A DNA stretch of 57,340 nucleotides from Anaerocolumna sp. (GTDB taxonomy: Bacteria; Bacillota; Clostridia; Lachnospirales; Lachnospiraceae). Made by a program: the position numbers and the translations under genes. The stretch is from contig JARBTX010000017.1 in the NCBI GenBank assembly GCA_029239975.1, positions 1-57,340 on the forward strand. The letters run 5' to 3'. Every line of letters begins with the position of its first letter. The first letter of the stretch is position 1. Below the pieces are notes generated by a model. The model saw nothing but the letters and a program-made list of their open reading frames with translations. It was not told where the DNA came from and made no database searches. Positions 18,074-29,174 of the stretch are shown here, piece by piece.

Positions 18074-19873
18074 TTAGAACTTTGCCCCTTTTGGTAATAC
18101 AATTGATATTGCTGTTCCAACATTTATTTTACTATTTATTGTAATTCCATACTCATCACCATAAAGTAATCGTATTCTTTGATTTACGTTACTTAAACCA
18201 ATATTACTTCTGTCTAACTTATCGTAATCATTTAAATTATTCTTTATTTCATTTAATTTTTCTTCACTAATTCCTACTCCATTATCAATTACATGTATTA
18301 CTAATCTATCTTTCTCTTCTGTATAGATATAGATTTCACCAGTTCCTTCTTTCGTTTCTAGTCCATGAACAAATGCATTCTCAACAATTGGCTGTATAAT
18401 AAGTGGTAAAATCTTGTATTTTTCATAATCACAAAATGAATCTATAGTATACTTAATTTTATCACCAAATCGGTATCTTTGTATTTTAAGATAATATTCA
18501 ACCAATTCCATTTCAGATTTTAAAGTAACAAGCTTATCTCCCACTTCAATATTCCTACGCATAATTTTAGCTAACATTTTTACTAATTCTTCTATCTCAG
18601 GTTCATTTATGCATCTAGCTTTCATTCGAATTGTTTCTAATGTGTTATATAGGAAGTGTGGATTTATTTGGCTTGCTAGCATCTTAAATTCAACATCTTT
18701 TTGCCTAGAATTTAATTTCTCTTTCTGTAATTTTTCTTCATAGATTGTCGCATAAAGCTTTTTAATACTATCAATCATAGTATATAAATCATCATATAAT
18801 AGACCTATTTCATCTTTTCCTTCCATCTGAATCGGAATATGAAAATTACCAGTGGCAGCTTTATGCATTTGCTTTTGAAATAATTTAACTCTCACACTAA
18901 ATCGATCTGAGAAGAATAATATTAATAACAGAGATAAAAATACGCTACCAATAATAAAAGCAAATCCTTCCCTACTTCTTTCATTTGCTGCTGAAAGAAT
19001 TTCACGATATGGTTGAAGACTTAGAATTACTCCCTTACTTTTGGTTTTTGAATAACGGATTTCTTTTACTGTTAAGACACAATCTTCTCCCTTATATGTT
19101 ACTCGTTCGCTATTATTTTTTTTATAATTTTCTAAAATCTTAACTATTTCTTCTTTATCTGTATCCTTTCGATTACTAATGACTAATTGGTCCCCATTCA
19201 TTATAATCGCAGTTTCAAAAGGTCTTGATTTTACTAAAGATTCTATTAAATCATTTTGTAATGCAATCGCTAATACTCCAACATCCTGATTTTCTTTCGT
19301 TCGAATTAATCTCGTAAGACATAGATAATTTCTTCTGGTTACATCATCATATATGTAATTCCATACTGAACTACCATTGGCATTAATAGTTTCTTGATAC
19401 CATTCTTTACTTTTCACGGTATCATCAATTTTACTGAATCGATTATTACTAGTTATGGTGGGATTATTCACATAGATTCTTATATTTTCAATTTCTTTAT
19501 AATAATAACTCATCCAGTCTTGACTTAAATAATCTTGATAGTCCGAATATACTTCATAATAATTTTTGTATTCATGAAAAGCAATATGTTCTAACTTTTC
19601 ATCAAAATACATACGAATAGATACATCTGTTACAATTCTCATGGTTTCTAGTAAACTTTTTCCCATTGATGTTAATTCAGATTGTTCCGATGTTTTTGTT
19701 TGTTCAATTACAATATTTTTAGTACCATTAATCAGATAGGTAGCAAGAAAAATCAATGGAATTAGTCCACCTATTAAATATATCGTTATAATTTTCTGCT
19801 TAATTTTCATATTAAGAGTTATATCTTTTATTTTTTGTAAGATTTTATTCAATAGGTTAAAGACTGATTTCAT
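18074..19873 (-). CDS. Sensor histidine kinase (YesM-like)
   Basis: 599-aa membrane kinase. One membrane helix lies near residues 25-50 (IYLIGGLIPLIFLATYLI), an extracellular Cache-like sensor spans to about 285, a second helix follows (FAFIIGSVFLSLLLILFF), then a HAMP region and His_kinase motif QINPHFLYNTLETIR with the phosphorylated His. The ATPase part has QPIVENAFVHGLE and VIDNGVGIS. ATG 19873 is chosen because GGAGG lies directly before it; an ATG 12 nt earlier contains that site. It pairs with the response regulator downstream and lies 18 nt after the exporter-like gene. Confidence 0.92.
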   Translation of the reverse strand: MKSVFNLLNKILQKIKDITLNMKIKQKIITIYLIGGLIPLIFLATYLINGTKNIVIEQTKTSEQSELTSMGKSLLETMRIVTDVSIRMYFDEKLEHIAFHEYKNYYEVYSDYQDYLSQDWMSYYYKEIENIRIYVNNPTITSNNRFSKIDDTVKSKEWYQETINANGSSVWNYIYDDVTRRNYLCLTRLIRTKENQDVGVLAIALQNDLIESLVKSRPFETAIIMNGDQLVISNRKDTDKEEIVKILENYKKNNSERVTYKGEDCVLTVKEIRYSKTKSKGVILSLQPYREILSAANERSREGFAFIIGSVFLSLLLILFFSDRFSVRVKLFQKQMHKAATGNFHIPIQMEGKDEIGLLYDDLYTMIDSIKKLYATIYEEKLQKEKLNSRQKDVEFKMLASQINPHFLYNTLETIRMKARCINEPEIEELVKMLAKIMRRNIEVGDKLVTLKSEMELVEYYLKIQRYRFGDKIKYTIDSFCDYEKYKILPLIIQPIVENAFVHGLETKEGTGEIYIYTEEKDRLVIHVIDNGVGISEEKLNEIKNNLNDYDKLDRSNIGLSNVNQRIRLLYGDEYGITINSKINVGTAISIVLPKGAKF

Positions 19874-19891
19874 ATTCTCCTCCATGGTACA

Positions 19892-20977
19892 TTAATGGTT
19901 GACTTTCCAGTACTTTTCTAGTTGTTTTTCATCCATATTTTTCACAAAGTTACGTTTTAATACAAGAAAATTCTCAAGATCACTTAGAATAACATATAAA
20001 ATAGCTCTATTTTCAAATTCATCTCTTGTAATTGGGTTTGGTTCATTTTTATACATTTTTTTAATATCATCTAGTTCTTTTAATAAAAGTTCTGCATTAT
20101 TAAACTCATGGAATTGATCTGCAATACGATTAATAAATATAGATAATGTATTTGCTTGTTTTGGTATATCTGTTAACATACATAATTGTTCTTTGATACC
20201 TTTTATAATTTCAAATTGACTTTTTCTCATCATAAAATATTGGATATAATACCTAGTATCACTTAGAAGGGTATTATTCATGTTATTATAAGCTCTAGCT
20301 AGTGCACTGGATAAATAAGAATCTACATTAGAAAAGTCTTCTTCTAAAGAGCAATAGTATCCACATGGCTGCTTTTCCGATACTAAATCGCATGAAGGCG
20401 AATCTGCTATACTGCAATTTGTTAACCCACATTCTTTATTCGCTAATATACAAGTACCAAATACCCTTAATATTTTTCTGTATTCGTCTTCAATTAATCT
20501 TATATCTGCTTTCACGGCTTCAATATTTTTTGGCATGTACAAATTAACTATAATTCCAACCAAAGTTCCAATAAACATAATTAGCAATTCATTTCCTATA
20601 AATGAGATATTCATATTTTTTTCAATTAAGAAATGCGTAACTAACACAGAGCACATAGAGATACCATCTTGTATATGAAGTAGATAACTACCACTAATAA
20701 ACACGAGAAGAAATAATCCAAAAACAATGGTATAAAAACCAAGTGATTGAAAAAGTATATATGCTATGGCTATGGCAAATAAAAATGCAAGCATTCTTTT
20801 TAATGCAATAAGTAATGTTTCTTTCTTTGTATCCTGAATACTAAGTAAGGTAATAATTCCTGCACTGGCACTATATTGTAAACCTAACATATTAGCAATA
20901 ATAATTGCTATACTACTGCCTAAAGCAATTTTTAGTATTTTTAAAATATTTATTTGATATCCTTTTAATATTTTCAT
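19892..20977 (-). CDS. Aromatic acid exporter family (DUF939-like) membrane protein
   Basis: 361-aa protein with about six membrane helices in the first 150 residues (LKIALGSSIAIIIANMLGL, LLLVFISGSYLLHI) and a soluble helical C-terminal half. This arrangement matches the ArAE_1/FUSC-like family (DUF939 with its C-terminal domain), thought to export aromatic acids. Unusual is a Cys-rich insert near residues 175-210 (ECGLTNCSIADSPSCD, QPCGYYC) with five Cys, which may be a metal or redox site. It is the first gene of an operon with the kinase and regulator, so it could export an inhibitor released from plant material. Confidence 0.75.
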   Translation of the reverse strand: MKILKGYQINILKILKIALGSSIAIIIANMLGLQYSASAGIITLLSIQDTKKETLLIALKRMLAFLFAIAIAYILFQSLGFYTIVFGLFLLVFISGSYLLHIQDGISMCSVLVTHFLIEKNMNISFIGNELLIMFIGTLVGIIVNLYMPKNIEAVKADIRLIEDEYRKILRVFGTCILANKECGLTNCSIADSPSCDLVSEKQPCGYYCSLEEDFSNVDSYLSSALARAYNNMNNTLLSDTRYYIQYFMMRKSQFEIIKGIKEQLCMLTDIPKQANTLSIFINRIADQFHEFNNAELLLKELDDIKKMYKNEPNPITRDEFENRAILYVILSDLENFLVLKRNFVKNMDEKQLEKYWKVNH

Positions 20978-21332
20978 GTTAACTCCATTCTACTATATTT
21001 TATCACATATTCATTCAAAATGAAAAGGCATAAGCTACCAGTGTAACCTATACCTATATTAATTCTATTAAATAGACTAACTATAATTTTGTCAAGTGCT
21101 TCGTAAAAAACATGTTGCTAGAATTTAATAATAAAAATAGCACTGGATCGAATATCTCAGTATGATTTAGCTGAATCATACCCTAAAGCTTGACAAAGAG
21201 CAAAAAAAACCTGTCAATAACTCTTATATACTGTTTCGAATAACAGTATAACTGGTTAATGACAGGCTTTTTTAATCCTATTTCATTATTTTCTAGATAT
21301 AATTATTTAGTTGAAGAGTAAAACTATTCGAA
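20978..21332. other. Intergenic region, mostly terminator
   Basis: 355 bp between the exporter-like gene and the GH31 gene. It carries the terminator at 21202-21273. The rest is AT-rich and shows no supported gene. Confidence 0.6.
21202..21273 (-). terminator. Bidirectional terminator after the GH31 gene
   Basis: Outer stem AAAAAAACCTGTCA with TGACAGGCTTTTTT and an inner hairpin TATACTGTT/AACAGTATA. A-runs and T-runs on both flanks allow termination in either direction. Confidence 0.88.
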
Positions 21333-23702
21333 TTATTTAAGTGTACAAACAATTGTAGTTGTAGAGTTATTACCAATAGTACTAGGAATAATATCAGTAC
21401 CTTGTTCGCTCACTGCAAAGGATGCGTTATCTACAGTTTCAACCGATTTAACACCATGTAAGTAAACTTTATATGGTTTACCTTCTCCAAAGTTTTGAAC
21501 TGTAATTGTTATCTTGTTACCTTCTTTTATTACAGATGCACTTAATTCAAGTTCTGCATTCATGTTATACACATCTGTTTTTGCTAAAGTACCATCTTTT
21601 AATTCATAAACTTTTAGAGTTACATCACTTGCATAATCATATTCTGGTTTATTATCAACTGCACCAACAGTAATAATTGAATTTTCTTTTACAAGGCATG
21701 GAATACTTAAGTAGTTATGATGTTCTTTTATCCATCTACCACCAGTAACTTTTTCTCCTGTTAAGAAATTAGTCCAGTTACCTTCTGGAATATAATATTC
21801 TGCAATACCTTCATCGTTAAAGATAGGTGCAACTAAAAGACTATCACCAAACATATATTGTTTATCTAGGTATTGGCAAGTAGGGTCATTTTGGTATTCT
21901 AATACCATACTTCTCATGGTTGGAACACCCGTTTTATTGGTTTCAATTGCATTTCTGTAAAGATAAGGCATTAAGGATGCTTTTAATTTTGTAAAGTATC
22001 TAGCAACTTCAACGGATTCTTCATCATAAGCCCAAGGAACACGGTAGGAAGTACTTCCATGTAATCTAGAATGAGATGACATTAAACCAAATGCAACCCA
22101 TCTCTTATAAACATCAGGAGTTGAAGTATCTTCAAATCCACCGATGTCATGGCTCCAGAAACCAAATCCAGACATAGTTAAGGATAAACCACCTCTTAAA
22201 CTTTCTGACATAGATTCAAAATCAGACCAACAGTCTCCGCCCCAATGAACTGGGAATTTTTGACCACCAACAGTAGCACTTCTTGCAAATAATACTGCTT
22301 CGCCTTTTCCACGTTTTCTTTCAAGCAAATCATAAACTGTTTTATTATATAGGTAAGTGTAATAGTTATGCATTTTAACTGGGTCTGCGCCATTGTGGTA
22401 TACAACATCCACAGTAGGAATTCTTTCGCCGAAGTCAGTTTTAAAGCAATCAACACCCATATCCATTAATGCTTCTAATTTAGAAGCAAACCATTCACAA
22501 GCTGCTGGATTTGTAAAGTCAACTAGGGCCATTCCTGGTTGCCACATATCCCATTGCCATACATCACCATTTGTTCTCTTTACAAAATATCCATGTTTCA
22601 TACCTTCTTCAAAAAGAATGGATTCTTGTGCAATATAAGAGTTAATCCAAACACAAATTCTTAATCCTTTTTCTTTTAAACGTTTTAACATACCTGCTGG
22701 ATCTGGGAATACTTCATTATCCCATTTAAAATCTGACCAGTTAAAACCTTTCATCCAGAAGCAGTCAAAATGGAATACGCTAAGTGGAATATCTCTATCA
22801 GCCATACCATCAACAAAGCTAGTTACAGTTGCTTCGTCGTAGTTTGTTGTAAAGGATGTAGATAACCATAAACCAAATGTCCAAGGAGCTGGAAGAGATG
22901 GTTTACCAGTTAAATCAGTATAACGAGTAATTGCTTCCTTCATAGTTGGGCCGTTAAAGATAAAGTAATCTAAACTTTCTCCAGGAACAGAGAATCCAAC
23001 CTTTTTAACCATTTCGGAACTTACTTCAAAAGATACTTTATCTGGGCTATTAACAAATACACCATAACCACGATTGGATAGATAGAATGGAATGTTCTTA
23101 TATGATAATTCTGTAGATGTACCACCATCTTCATTCCAAATATCAACTGTCTGTCCATTTTTAATAAATGGTGTAAAACGTTCCCCTAAACCATAAATCA
23201 ATTCACCAACTGAAAGGCTTAATTGTTCTCTCATGTAAGCATCATTGTTATTTGTTTCGTATGCAAGACCTTTAAAATCAGTCTTCATATATGCAAGATC
23301 ACGCCATTTACTAGTTGTAAGTTTGTAATTGTCATTATTAAATTGCATTTGTGCATTGTACTTATTAATAATTAAATTTAATTTTCCACTAGATAATTTA
23401 TATGCATCTCCTAAATCTTCAATCTGTAGGGAAGCATTCTCATCCATTTCTAATTCAAAATTAGGTCCGTGGTCTACCACACCCATATAGTGGAATGTTT
23501 GTACACGTAAAACTTCTTTCGATGGAGCAGATATTTTAATTGTTAAATTTGGTCCACCTAATGTGTCACCTCTGTGGTTGATTTTATGAGTAGGTGCGCA
23601 AAAAGTAATACTGTTATTCGTTCTTCTAGTCTCTGAAATCTCAGCTGGACTAAAACATTCGGTTCTTTCTTTTTGTATCCAACATCCATTACTAAATTTC
23701 AT
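21333..23702 (-). CDS. yicI: GH31 alpha-xylosidase (YicI-like)
   Basis: 789-aa intracellular GH31 enzyme. The nucleophile motif FKTDFGERIP (Asp near residue 422) is the alpha-xylosidase variant of the family, with the acid/base motif GGDCWSDFESM near 487-497; both match YicI. WGFWS-type barrel sequence GFGFWSHDIGGFED follows. No signal peptide. It should remove alpha-1,6-xylose from the non-reducing end of xyloglucan oligosaccharides, working with the GH95 gene just upstream and the GH3 enzyme. A cre/LacI-like palindrome lies upstream at 23725-23734. Confidence 0.92.
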   Translation of the reverse strand: MKFSNGCWIQKERTECFSPAEISETRRTNNSITFCAPTHKINHRGDTLGGPNLTIKISAPSKEVLRVQTFHYMGVVDHGPNFELEMDENASLQIEDLGDAYKLSSGKLNLIINKYNAQMQFNNDNYKLTTSKWRDLAYMKTDFKGLAYETNNNDAYMREQLSLSVGELIYGLGERFTPFIKNGQTVDIWNEDGGTSTELSYKNIPFYLSNRGYGVFVNSPDKVSFEVSSEMVKKVGFSVPGESLDYFIFNGPTMKEAITRYTDLTGKPSLPAPWTFGLWLSTSFTTNYDEATVTSFVDGMADRDIPLSVFHFDCFWMKGFNWSDFKWDNEVFPDPAGMLKRLKEKGLRICVWINSYIAQESILFEEGMKHGYFVKRTNGDVWQWDMWQPGMALVDFTNPAACEWFASKLEALMDMGVDCFKTDFGERIPTVDVVYHNGADPVKMHNYYTYLYNKTVYDLLERKRGKGEAVLFARSATVGGQKFPVHWGGDCWSDFESMSESLRGGLSLTMSGFGFWSHDIGGFEDTSTPDVYKRWVAFGLMSSHSRLHGSTSYRVPWAYDEESVEVARYFTKLKASLMPYLYRNAIETNKTGVPTMRSMVLEYQNDPTCQYLDKQYMFGDSLLVAPIFNDEGIAEYYIPEGNWTNFLTGEKVTGGRWIKEHHNYLSIPCLVKENSIITVGAVDNKPEYDYASDVTLKVYELKDGTLAKTDVYNMNAELELSASVIKEGNKITITVQNFGEGKPYKVYLHGVKSVETVDNASFAVSEQGTDIIPSTIGNNSTTTIVCTLK

Positions 23703-23724
23703 AGATATCTCCTTTCATTATATA

Positions 23725-23752
23725 CAAGCGCTTGAATTTTAGATCCAAACGC
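23725..23752. promoter_or_regulatory. cre-like or LacI-family operator upstream of the GH31 gene
   Basis: A perfect palindrome CAAGCGCTTG is followed 10 nt later by AAACGCTTATG. The CG-centred AAGCGCTT core is typical of CcpA/LacI-family operators. Position 23-50 nt before the GH31 start fits repression. Only sequence resemblance supports it. Confidence 0.5.
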
Positions 23753-23878
23753 TTATGATTTTATATATAGTTTAATAATAAAACAAATGTACTTTACAAA
23801 CAATGTTTTATTTCATATCTTAAATGTATTATTGTAACAAAAATATAATATATTCTACATTTAATATTATGAAAGTCA

Positions 23879-26167
23879 TTATTTATATATATTTAAGAAA
23901 TATAATCTATCTTTTATAGTATGGAAGACTAATTTACCATGTTCCATTCTGTAATCTACTGGATTGCCCCAACTATCAATTATTCCGAATTTTTTACCTT
24001 TTGTTAGTATTGTACAGTCACGGTCTGTAATAGATATAATTCTTACTTTCTGAAGTTCTAAATTATCCCATTCTAAATCTACTGTAAATCCACCTCTTGC
24101 ACGAATACCTTTGATTTTACCCGCTTTCCAAACACTTGGAAGTGCAGGAAGAAAATCTAATTCTTCATAGTAACTTTGAAGTAACATCTCTAGTATTGCT
24201 GCTGTACCACCAAAATTACCATCAATTTGAAAAATTCTTGGTGGGTGTAAATCAAGTAAACTTTCTGTAGCAAAATCTCCAATGAGTGCTCTTAAATGTT
24301 CCCAAGAGGAGTCACCCTCACCCATTCTTGCAAATAAGCAGGCTGTCCAAGCACGACTCCAACCAGTGTATCCACCACCTGCTGCAAGTCGATGTTCTAA
24401 AGAAATTCTTGCTGCTGCAAAAAGATCTGGTGTACGTTCTTCACTGATTTGTTCCCCTGGATAGAGTCCGATAAGATGGGAAGTATGTCTATGATATGGT
24501 TCAACTTCTTCGAATTCTTTATTCCATTCCAATAATTGACCTTTACTTCCAATTTTTAATTCTGGTAGGTTATCAAGTAATTCTTGCCAGATTAATTGTT
24601 TCTCAGTATCGACATTAAGAAGTTTCGCCGCACGAATCGCATGAGTTAGCGCATCAAATGCCAATTGGATATCTGCGGCAGTTGACACACATATAGTTAC
24701 AGGCATATCACCACCACCTACAAATCTGTTTTCAGGTGATTGAGATGGCATAAACTGATAGATTCCTTCTTCATCTTTCTCTAAGAAACTTTCATAAAAG
24801 ACTGCTACCTCTTTAATAAATGGATAACCCCTTTTTCCTAAGAATTCAAGGTCTTGACTATACTCATAATGCCACCACATATGTTGAGCCAACCACGCTG
24901 CTACACCTACCCAAACACTCCAGCCATAGGTTTCAGGTGTTGCTAATCCCCAAGCATCCGATGATAAAGGAAGCCATAATCCGTCACAACCAAATAATTT
25001 TTTAGCTGCTTCTTTACCATATGGCAACATTTTTTCTAAATACACAATTAGAGCTTCTGTGTATTCCTGAAGATGTCCACTCTCTGCTAACCAATAATTC
25101 ATCTGTAAATTTATATCATTGTGATAATCACAATCCCATGCTGGATAAATCTCTTCATTCCATTTACCTTGAAGATTTGCTGGTAATTCACCGTTTGCTG
25201 ATGATGCACATAATAAATATCTTCCATAATTAAAGTACAATAATGGCATCGTGATATCATTATTTCCATTTCGATATGCTTTTACTCGCTCATTTGTCGG
25301 AATGTCATGCATGCAATCTGGAATCGTTAACTTAAGTCTTCCATAATGTTCTTCATGTTCATTCACATTTTCTTGATATAATTTATTCCATGGTTTTACA
25401 GGTAATTGATATCTTCTACATTCTTCAATTGGTAGTTCACCTTTCACATCCGTTCCCATGTTAATAAATATTAGAATTTCTGTAGCAGCTTCTACTCTTA
25501 GTCTGTTTTCACCAACAGGAATTATTGTTCCGTCTGAGATTTTAATATCTGCTTTTGCACAAAAATTAAGACCCCCGTGGAAGGATCCATTCATGATTAT
25601 TGTAGCATCACCAGTTTCAAAACTTATACTACATCTTGGATCTTCTATGCGTTCTAACCAGAATTCACCGCTAACTGGTTCACCATCTGCATAGATACGA
25701 GCTATAATATAATCCGCTGTTAAGTGAGCAATTGTTGTTCTTGTTATATGACGGCCATCTGAATTATAAGATATTTCAACCTTTGCTTTATCTAAATCTA
25801 GTTCTCTTTTATAATTACTACAATCACCTTGGTCTAGGGTAAATTTAAAGTCACCAACCGGCTGATATGCATCTTCCCTAGTAGGCCTTCCACTGATGCC
25901 ACCATTACCACCCCATGCTTCATTGGCAAGTAAGGTTGCTTCATCATATTTTTCTTGTTTTAATAATTCACGGACTTTAGGAAGATAGTCACTTTTATCA
26001 TCATTTTTTCTGTCGCGATTACATCCAACCCATAACCATTCATGGTTTAACGCTATTCTTTCTTCTTCTATGCCACCTAATATCATACCAGCTAATCTAC
26101 CAGTACCAATAGGTAATCCTTCTTTCCATTCCGATGCAGGTCTCGTATACCATAGTCTGTTATTCAA
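23879..26167 (-). CDS. GH95 alpha-L-fucosidase
   Basis: 762-aa glycoside hydrolase of family 95 (alpha-1,2-L-fucosidase or alpha-L-galactosidase). N-terminal signature [22 protein letters not shown] sequence is present, as are the catalytic-barrel motifs [48 protein letters not shown] and [15 protein letters not shown]. No signal peptide, so it acts on imported oligosaccharides. The start is TTG 26167. Fucose in the alpha-1,2 linkage caps xyloglucan side chains, which fits the adjacent alpha-xylosidase. A 176-bp gap separates the two genes. Confidence 0.92.
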   Translation of the reverse strand: MNNRLWYTRPASEWKEGLPIGTGRLAGMILGGIEEERIALNHEWLWVGCNRDRKNDDKSDYLPKVRELLKQEKYDEATLLANEAWGGNGGISGRPTREDAYQPVGDFKFTLDQGDCSNYKRELDLDKAKVEISYNSDGRHITRTTIAHLTADYIIARIYADGEPVSGEFWLERIEDPRCSISFETGDATIIMNGSFHGGLNFCAKADIKISDGTIIPVGENRLRVEAATEILIFINMGTDVKGELPIEECRRYQLPVKPWNKLYQENVNEHEEHYGRLKLTIPDCMHDIPTNERVKAYRNGNNDITMPLLYFNYGRYLLCASSANGELPANLQGKWNEEIYPAWDCDYHNDINLQMNYWLAESGHLQEYTEALIVYLEKMLPYGKEAAKKLFGCDGLWLPLSSDAWGLATPETYGWSVWVGVAAWLAQHMWWHYEYSQDLEFLGKRGYPFIKEVAVFYESFLEKDEEGIYQFMPSQSPENRFVGGGDMPVTICVSTAADIQLAFDALTHAIRAAKLLNVDTEKQLIWQELLDNLPELKIGSKGQLLEWNKEFEEVEPYHRHTSHLIGLYPGEQISEERTPDLFAAARISLEHRLAAGGGYTGWSRAWTACLFARMGEGDSSWEHLRALIGDFATESLLDLHPPRIFQIDGNFGGTAAILEMLLQSYYEELDFLPALPSVWKAGKIKGIRARGGFTVDLEWDNLELQKVRIISITDRDCTILTKGKKFGIIDSWGNPVDYRMEHGKLVFHTIKDRLYFLNIYK

Positions 26168-26279
26168 GGAAAATCCCCCCTATACAAATTCTTAAGATGA
26201 AACATCATAAGTATATCTGTATTGGGGGGATTTTTCTATCCATAAAATTGTAGTTAAATCACCTAAATTTTTAGTAGTA

Positions 26280-28910
26280 TTATACAAAATATGAATGGTT
26301 GTGCATAATCAACTCCTCGAACTCATTGATTGGCATTGGTTTTGAATATAAATATCCTTGAGCCATATCACAAGACACACTCTTTAAGAACTCTGATTGT
26401 GTTTTTGTTTCAACTCCTTCTGAGAGAACTTTCATATTTAATTGCTTCGCCATACTTATAATACTTGATACAATAATTTGTTCTTCTCTTTGCATTTCGC
26501 CTTGACCGAAAAACTCTTTATCTAACTTGATTACGTCAGTTGCCATATCTTTTAATAAATTTAGCGATGAATATCCAGCTCCAAAATCATCAATTGAAAC
26601 ACCAAAGCCTAACTGTCTCAATTTTTTTATAGCAGATAAAGCGACTTCCGTATTATTTAAGAAGATACTCTCCGTTAGCTCTAATTCTAGCAAATAATAT
26701 GGAATTTCATATAAATCTACTAATTTTTTTATTTCATTAACAAAATTCTCATCGTTTAAATGTATTCTGGAAACATTAACGGATATAGGTACAACTGTTT
26801 TTCCTTGATCTAACCACGTTCTTAGTAATTTTAATACTTCTTCATATATATAAAAATCTAAATTTACAATAAACCCATTCTTTTCAAATATAGGGATAAA
26901 ATCATTTGGTGGCATTAACTTAACACGATCTTTATTCCATCGAACCAAAGCCTCAGCCCCAACCAATTTATTTTCACTAAGACCGATTTTAGGTTGAAGA
27001 TAAACTATAAATTCTCCGTTTTTTAATGCTTGTTCCATGCTATTCGTAATCTCAGCTTCTTTTAGTAACTTTAATTTCATTGATGAATTAAAGAATTTAC
27101 ATGTGGTTTTAGTTGCTGGCTTTATGCTTTTTCTTGCTAAATTGGCATTATCAATTGCAACTGTAACATCTTCTCTAGAATCAATTAAAGAAACACCACT
27201 AATAACAATAAATTTATTGGCAGGATATTTACTCTTCATAGATGCATTAAATTGTTCATTAAAATTAATAATTTTATCTTCTAATGATTTTTCATCTTGA
27301 TATAAAAGTACTGATAAAAAGCTATCACCGGAAATTCTAGCAAAACATAAGCTGTCTGTTTGGTCACTGGTTAACATAGAAGCAAAACTACATAAAATTT
27401 TATCTCCTACATCATACCCTAAGGTATCATTAATATACTTAAATTCACTAATATCTGAATACACAATTGCATATTGACTTTCAGGATGCTCACTTAATAA
27501 TTGCTTCAAATCTTTTTTAAATTTATGTAATGTTGGCAACCCAGTTAATGCATCATAATTTTTTATATAATATAATTGCTTACTAGCTTTTTCTGAAGCA
27601 CGCATTTTCAATAAATAGGATGAAATAATTCTCGTTATCGTAACCAAAGAGTCAACTTCATATTGTGACCAGTATCTAGGTTTTTCGCAATCATCAATGC
27701 TTACACAGCCTTTAAAGACACCATTTTCAAACATGGCACATTGTAAAATTGCTTGCACCCCTTTTTCTTCTAGTAAATAACCTTTTTCAGACCAATTTGA
27801 CTGACCGGCTTCATTCACATAGAAGATTCCGTTCTCATCAAAATATGGTAACATGTTTTTAAATCCATTCACTATACTTTGATCTATATGTTCTTGATTA
27901 ACAATCCCTTCCTTACTACTAAAGTAAGTGATATGGAAATCAGAATCCGTTAGGTTATTCTCTATGATACAGATATGACTACAATCAAACTGTATTCTTA
28001 CCTTATTTAATAGTAAATTAATAGCACTATTTACATCTTTCGTTCGTGACATGATATCAAAAGCAAAAGCGGTTATTTCTTTATCAAAATTACTACTTCC
28101 ATATGCTCTAGTTTTGGTGATATTATATTTATCAAATATGTCTTCTTCATGTGTACTGTGTCGATGTTTTATTTGAGAATAAAAAGTGTAATGGGTATTC
28201 TTGCTTTCTCTTGCATCAATTAATGCACAATCGGCATTTTCAAATAATTCCATGTAGTTTTTACCATCTCCAGGATACATTGCAATGCCTATGCTACAAG
28301 ACATGGAATAGTCACTATTTTCGCCTGTATATGTATTGTAAAAAATAGAATAAATTTCCTCTGCTTTTGCCTTCAATAAATCCATACTAGAAATATTCTT
28401 AAGGAATATGATAAACTCATCTCCACCAATACGCCCAGCAATATCTGTGTCATAAAAGATTTTTCCAAGATTTTCTGCTATATTTACTAGAACTGTATCT
28501 CCAAAGAGATATCCTAAATTCTCATTTACAATACTAAAGTTATCAATATCTACTATCATTAAAGCATGATTTAATCCAGGCTCACTTGACTCCAAAAAAT
28601 TCTCTATTAAATGTTTGCTATATTCTTTATTAAATAATTTTGTTAATTCATCACGTTTTTCTAAATCTCTAATTCGGTTATGTTCTTTGATCTTACGTTC
28701 TTTTTGTATAAGCAATTCTAGTTTTATCTCATCCCAATTATCCCCATTAACCAATGCGGCATATATCTTGCCATCATAAATAAATTCGATATAATCCTCT
28801 TTTTCAACAAAATTACTTATAACGTCATTTGGCAAAGAAATATTGGAAAAGAAATCCATTAGTTGTCTTATTGTATAATTGTTATTTAATTTATTATCTT
28901 TTCCATCCAT
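26280..28910 (-). CDS. Tandem GGDEF, GAF, GGDEF, EAL cyclic-di-GMP protein
   Basis: 876-aa soluble signalling protein. Order: short N-terminal region (1-85), first GGDEF domain (about 90-250) with intact GGDEF in RIGGDEFIIF, GAF-like domain (about 290-440), second GGDEF domain (about 450-600) with degenerate SGDSF, and EAL domain (about 610-865) with EAL in GAEALVRW and IDDFGAGYSSLN. The intact first GGDEF suggests diguanylate cyclase activity and the EAL domain phosphodiesterase activity; the degenerate domain may be regulatory. No membrane segment. Monocistronic; link with neighbouring sugar genes unknown. Confidence 0.9.
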   Translation of the reverse strand: MDGKDNKLNNNYTIRQLMDFFSNISLPNDVISNFVEKEDYIEFIYDGKIYAALVNGDNWDEIKLELLIQKERKIKEHNRIRDLEKRDELTKLFNKEYSKHLIENFLESSEPGLNHALMIVDIDNFSIVNENLGYLFGDTVLVNIAENLGKIFYDTDIAGRIGGDEFIIFLKNISSMDLLKAKAEEIYSIFYNTYTGENSDYSMSCSIGIAMYPGDGKNYMELFENADCALIDARESKNTHYTFYSQIKHRHSTHEEDIFDKYNITKTRAYGSSNFDKEITAFAFDIMSRTKDVNSAINLLLNKVRIQFDCSHICIIENNLTDSDFHITYFSSKEGIVNQEHIDQSIVNGFKNMLPYFDENGIFYVNEAGQSNWSEKGYLLEEKGVQAILQCAMFENGVFKGCVSIDDCEKPRYWSQYEVDSLVTITRIISSYLLKMRASEKASKQLYYIKNYDALTGLPTLHKFKKDLKQLLSEHPESQYAIVYSDISEFKYINDTLGYDVGDKILCSFASMLTSDQTDSLCFARISGDSFLSVLLYQDEKSLEDKIINFNEQFNASMKSKYPANKFIVISGVSLIDSREDVTVAIDNANLARKSIKPATKTTCKFFNSSMKLKLLKEAEITNSMEQALKNGEFIVYLQPKIGLSENKLVGAEALVRWNKDRVKLMPPNDFIPIFEKNGFIVNLDFYIYEEVLKLLRTWLDQGKTVVPISVNVSRIHLNDENFVNEIKKLVDLYEIPYYLLELELTESIFLNNTEVALSAIKKLRQLGFGVSIDDFGAGYSSLNLLKDMATDVIKLDKEFFGQGEMQREEQIIVSSIISMAKQLNMKVLSEGVETKTQSEFLKSVSCDMAQGYLYSKPMPINEFEELIMHNHSYFV

Positions 28911-29113
28911 GCTGTATATTGTCCCATCTTCCTTGATGCTCTTTCTTTTTATGTATATTCCAACTAAATTATATCATGCCTGTGCTTCTCATACAACCCA
29001 TAAATGCTTATAAATCGACTAATAGTATCTTATTAATAAATTTATTCATTTATTAATTTTAAAATCATATAATTAGTAAGTGGATAGAACATACGGAAAT
29101 CCTGCTATACATA

Positions 29114-29141
29114 GAATAATAAGTATATTAACTCATATATT
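29114..29141 (+). promoter_or_regulatory. Candidate sigma-E-type promoter for the tandem Csp genes
   Basis: GAATA at 29114-29118, a 15-nt spacer and CATATATT at 29134-29141 match the mother-cell sigma-E pattern (-10 CATANNNT). It lies 33 nt before the start codon. AT-rich context makes chance matches possible. Confidence 0.4.
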
Positions 29142-29174
29142 TTAATAATTAATTCATTATGGAGATGAATAACA

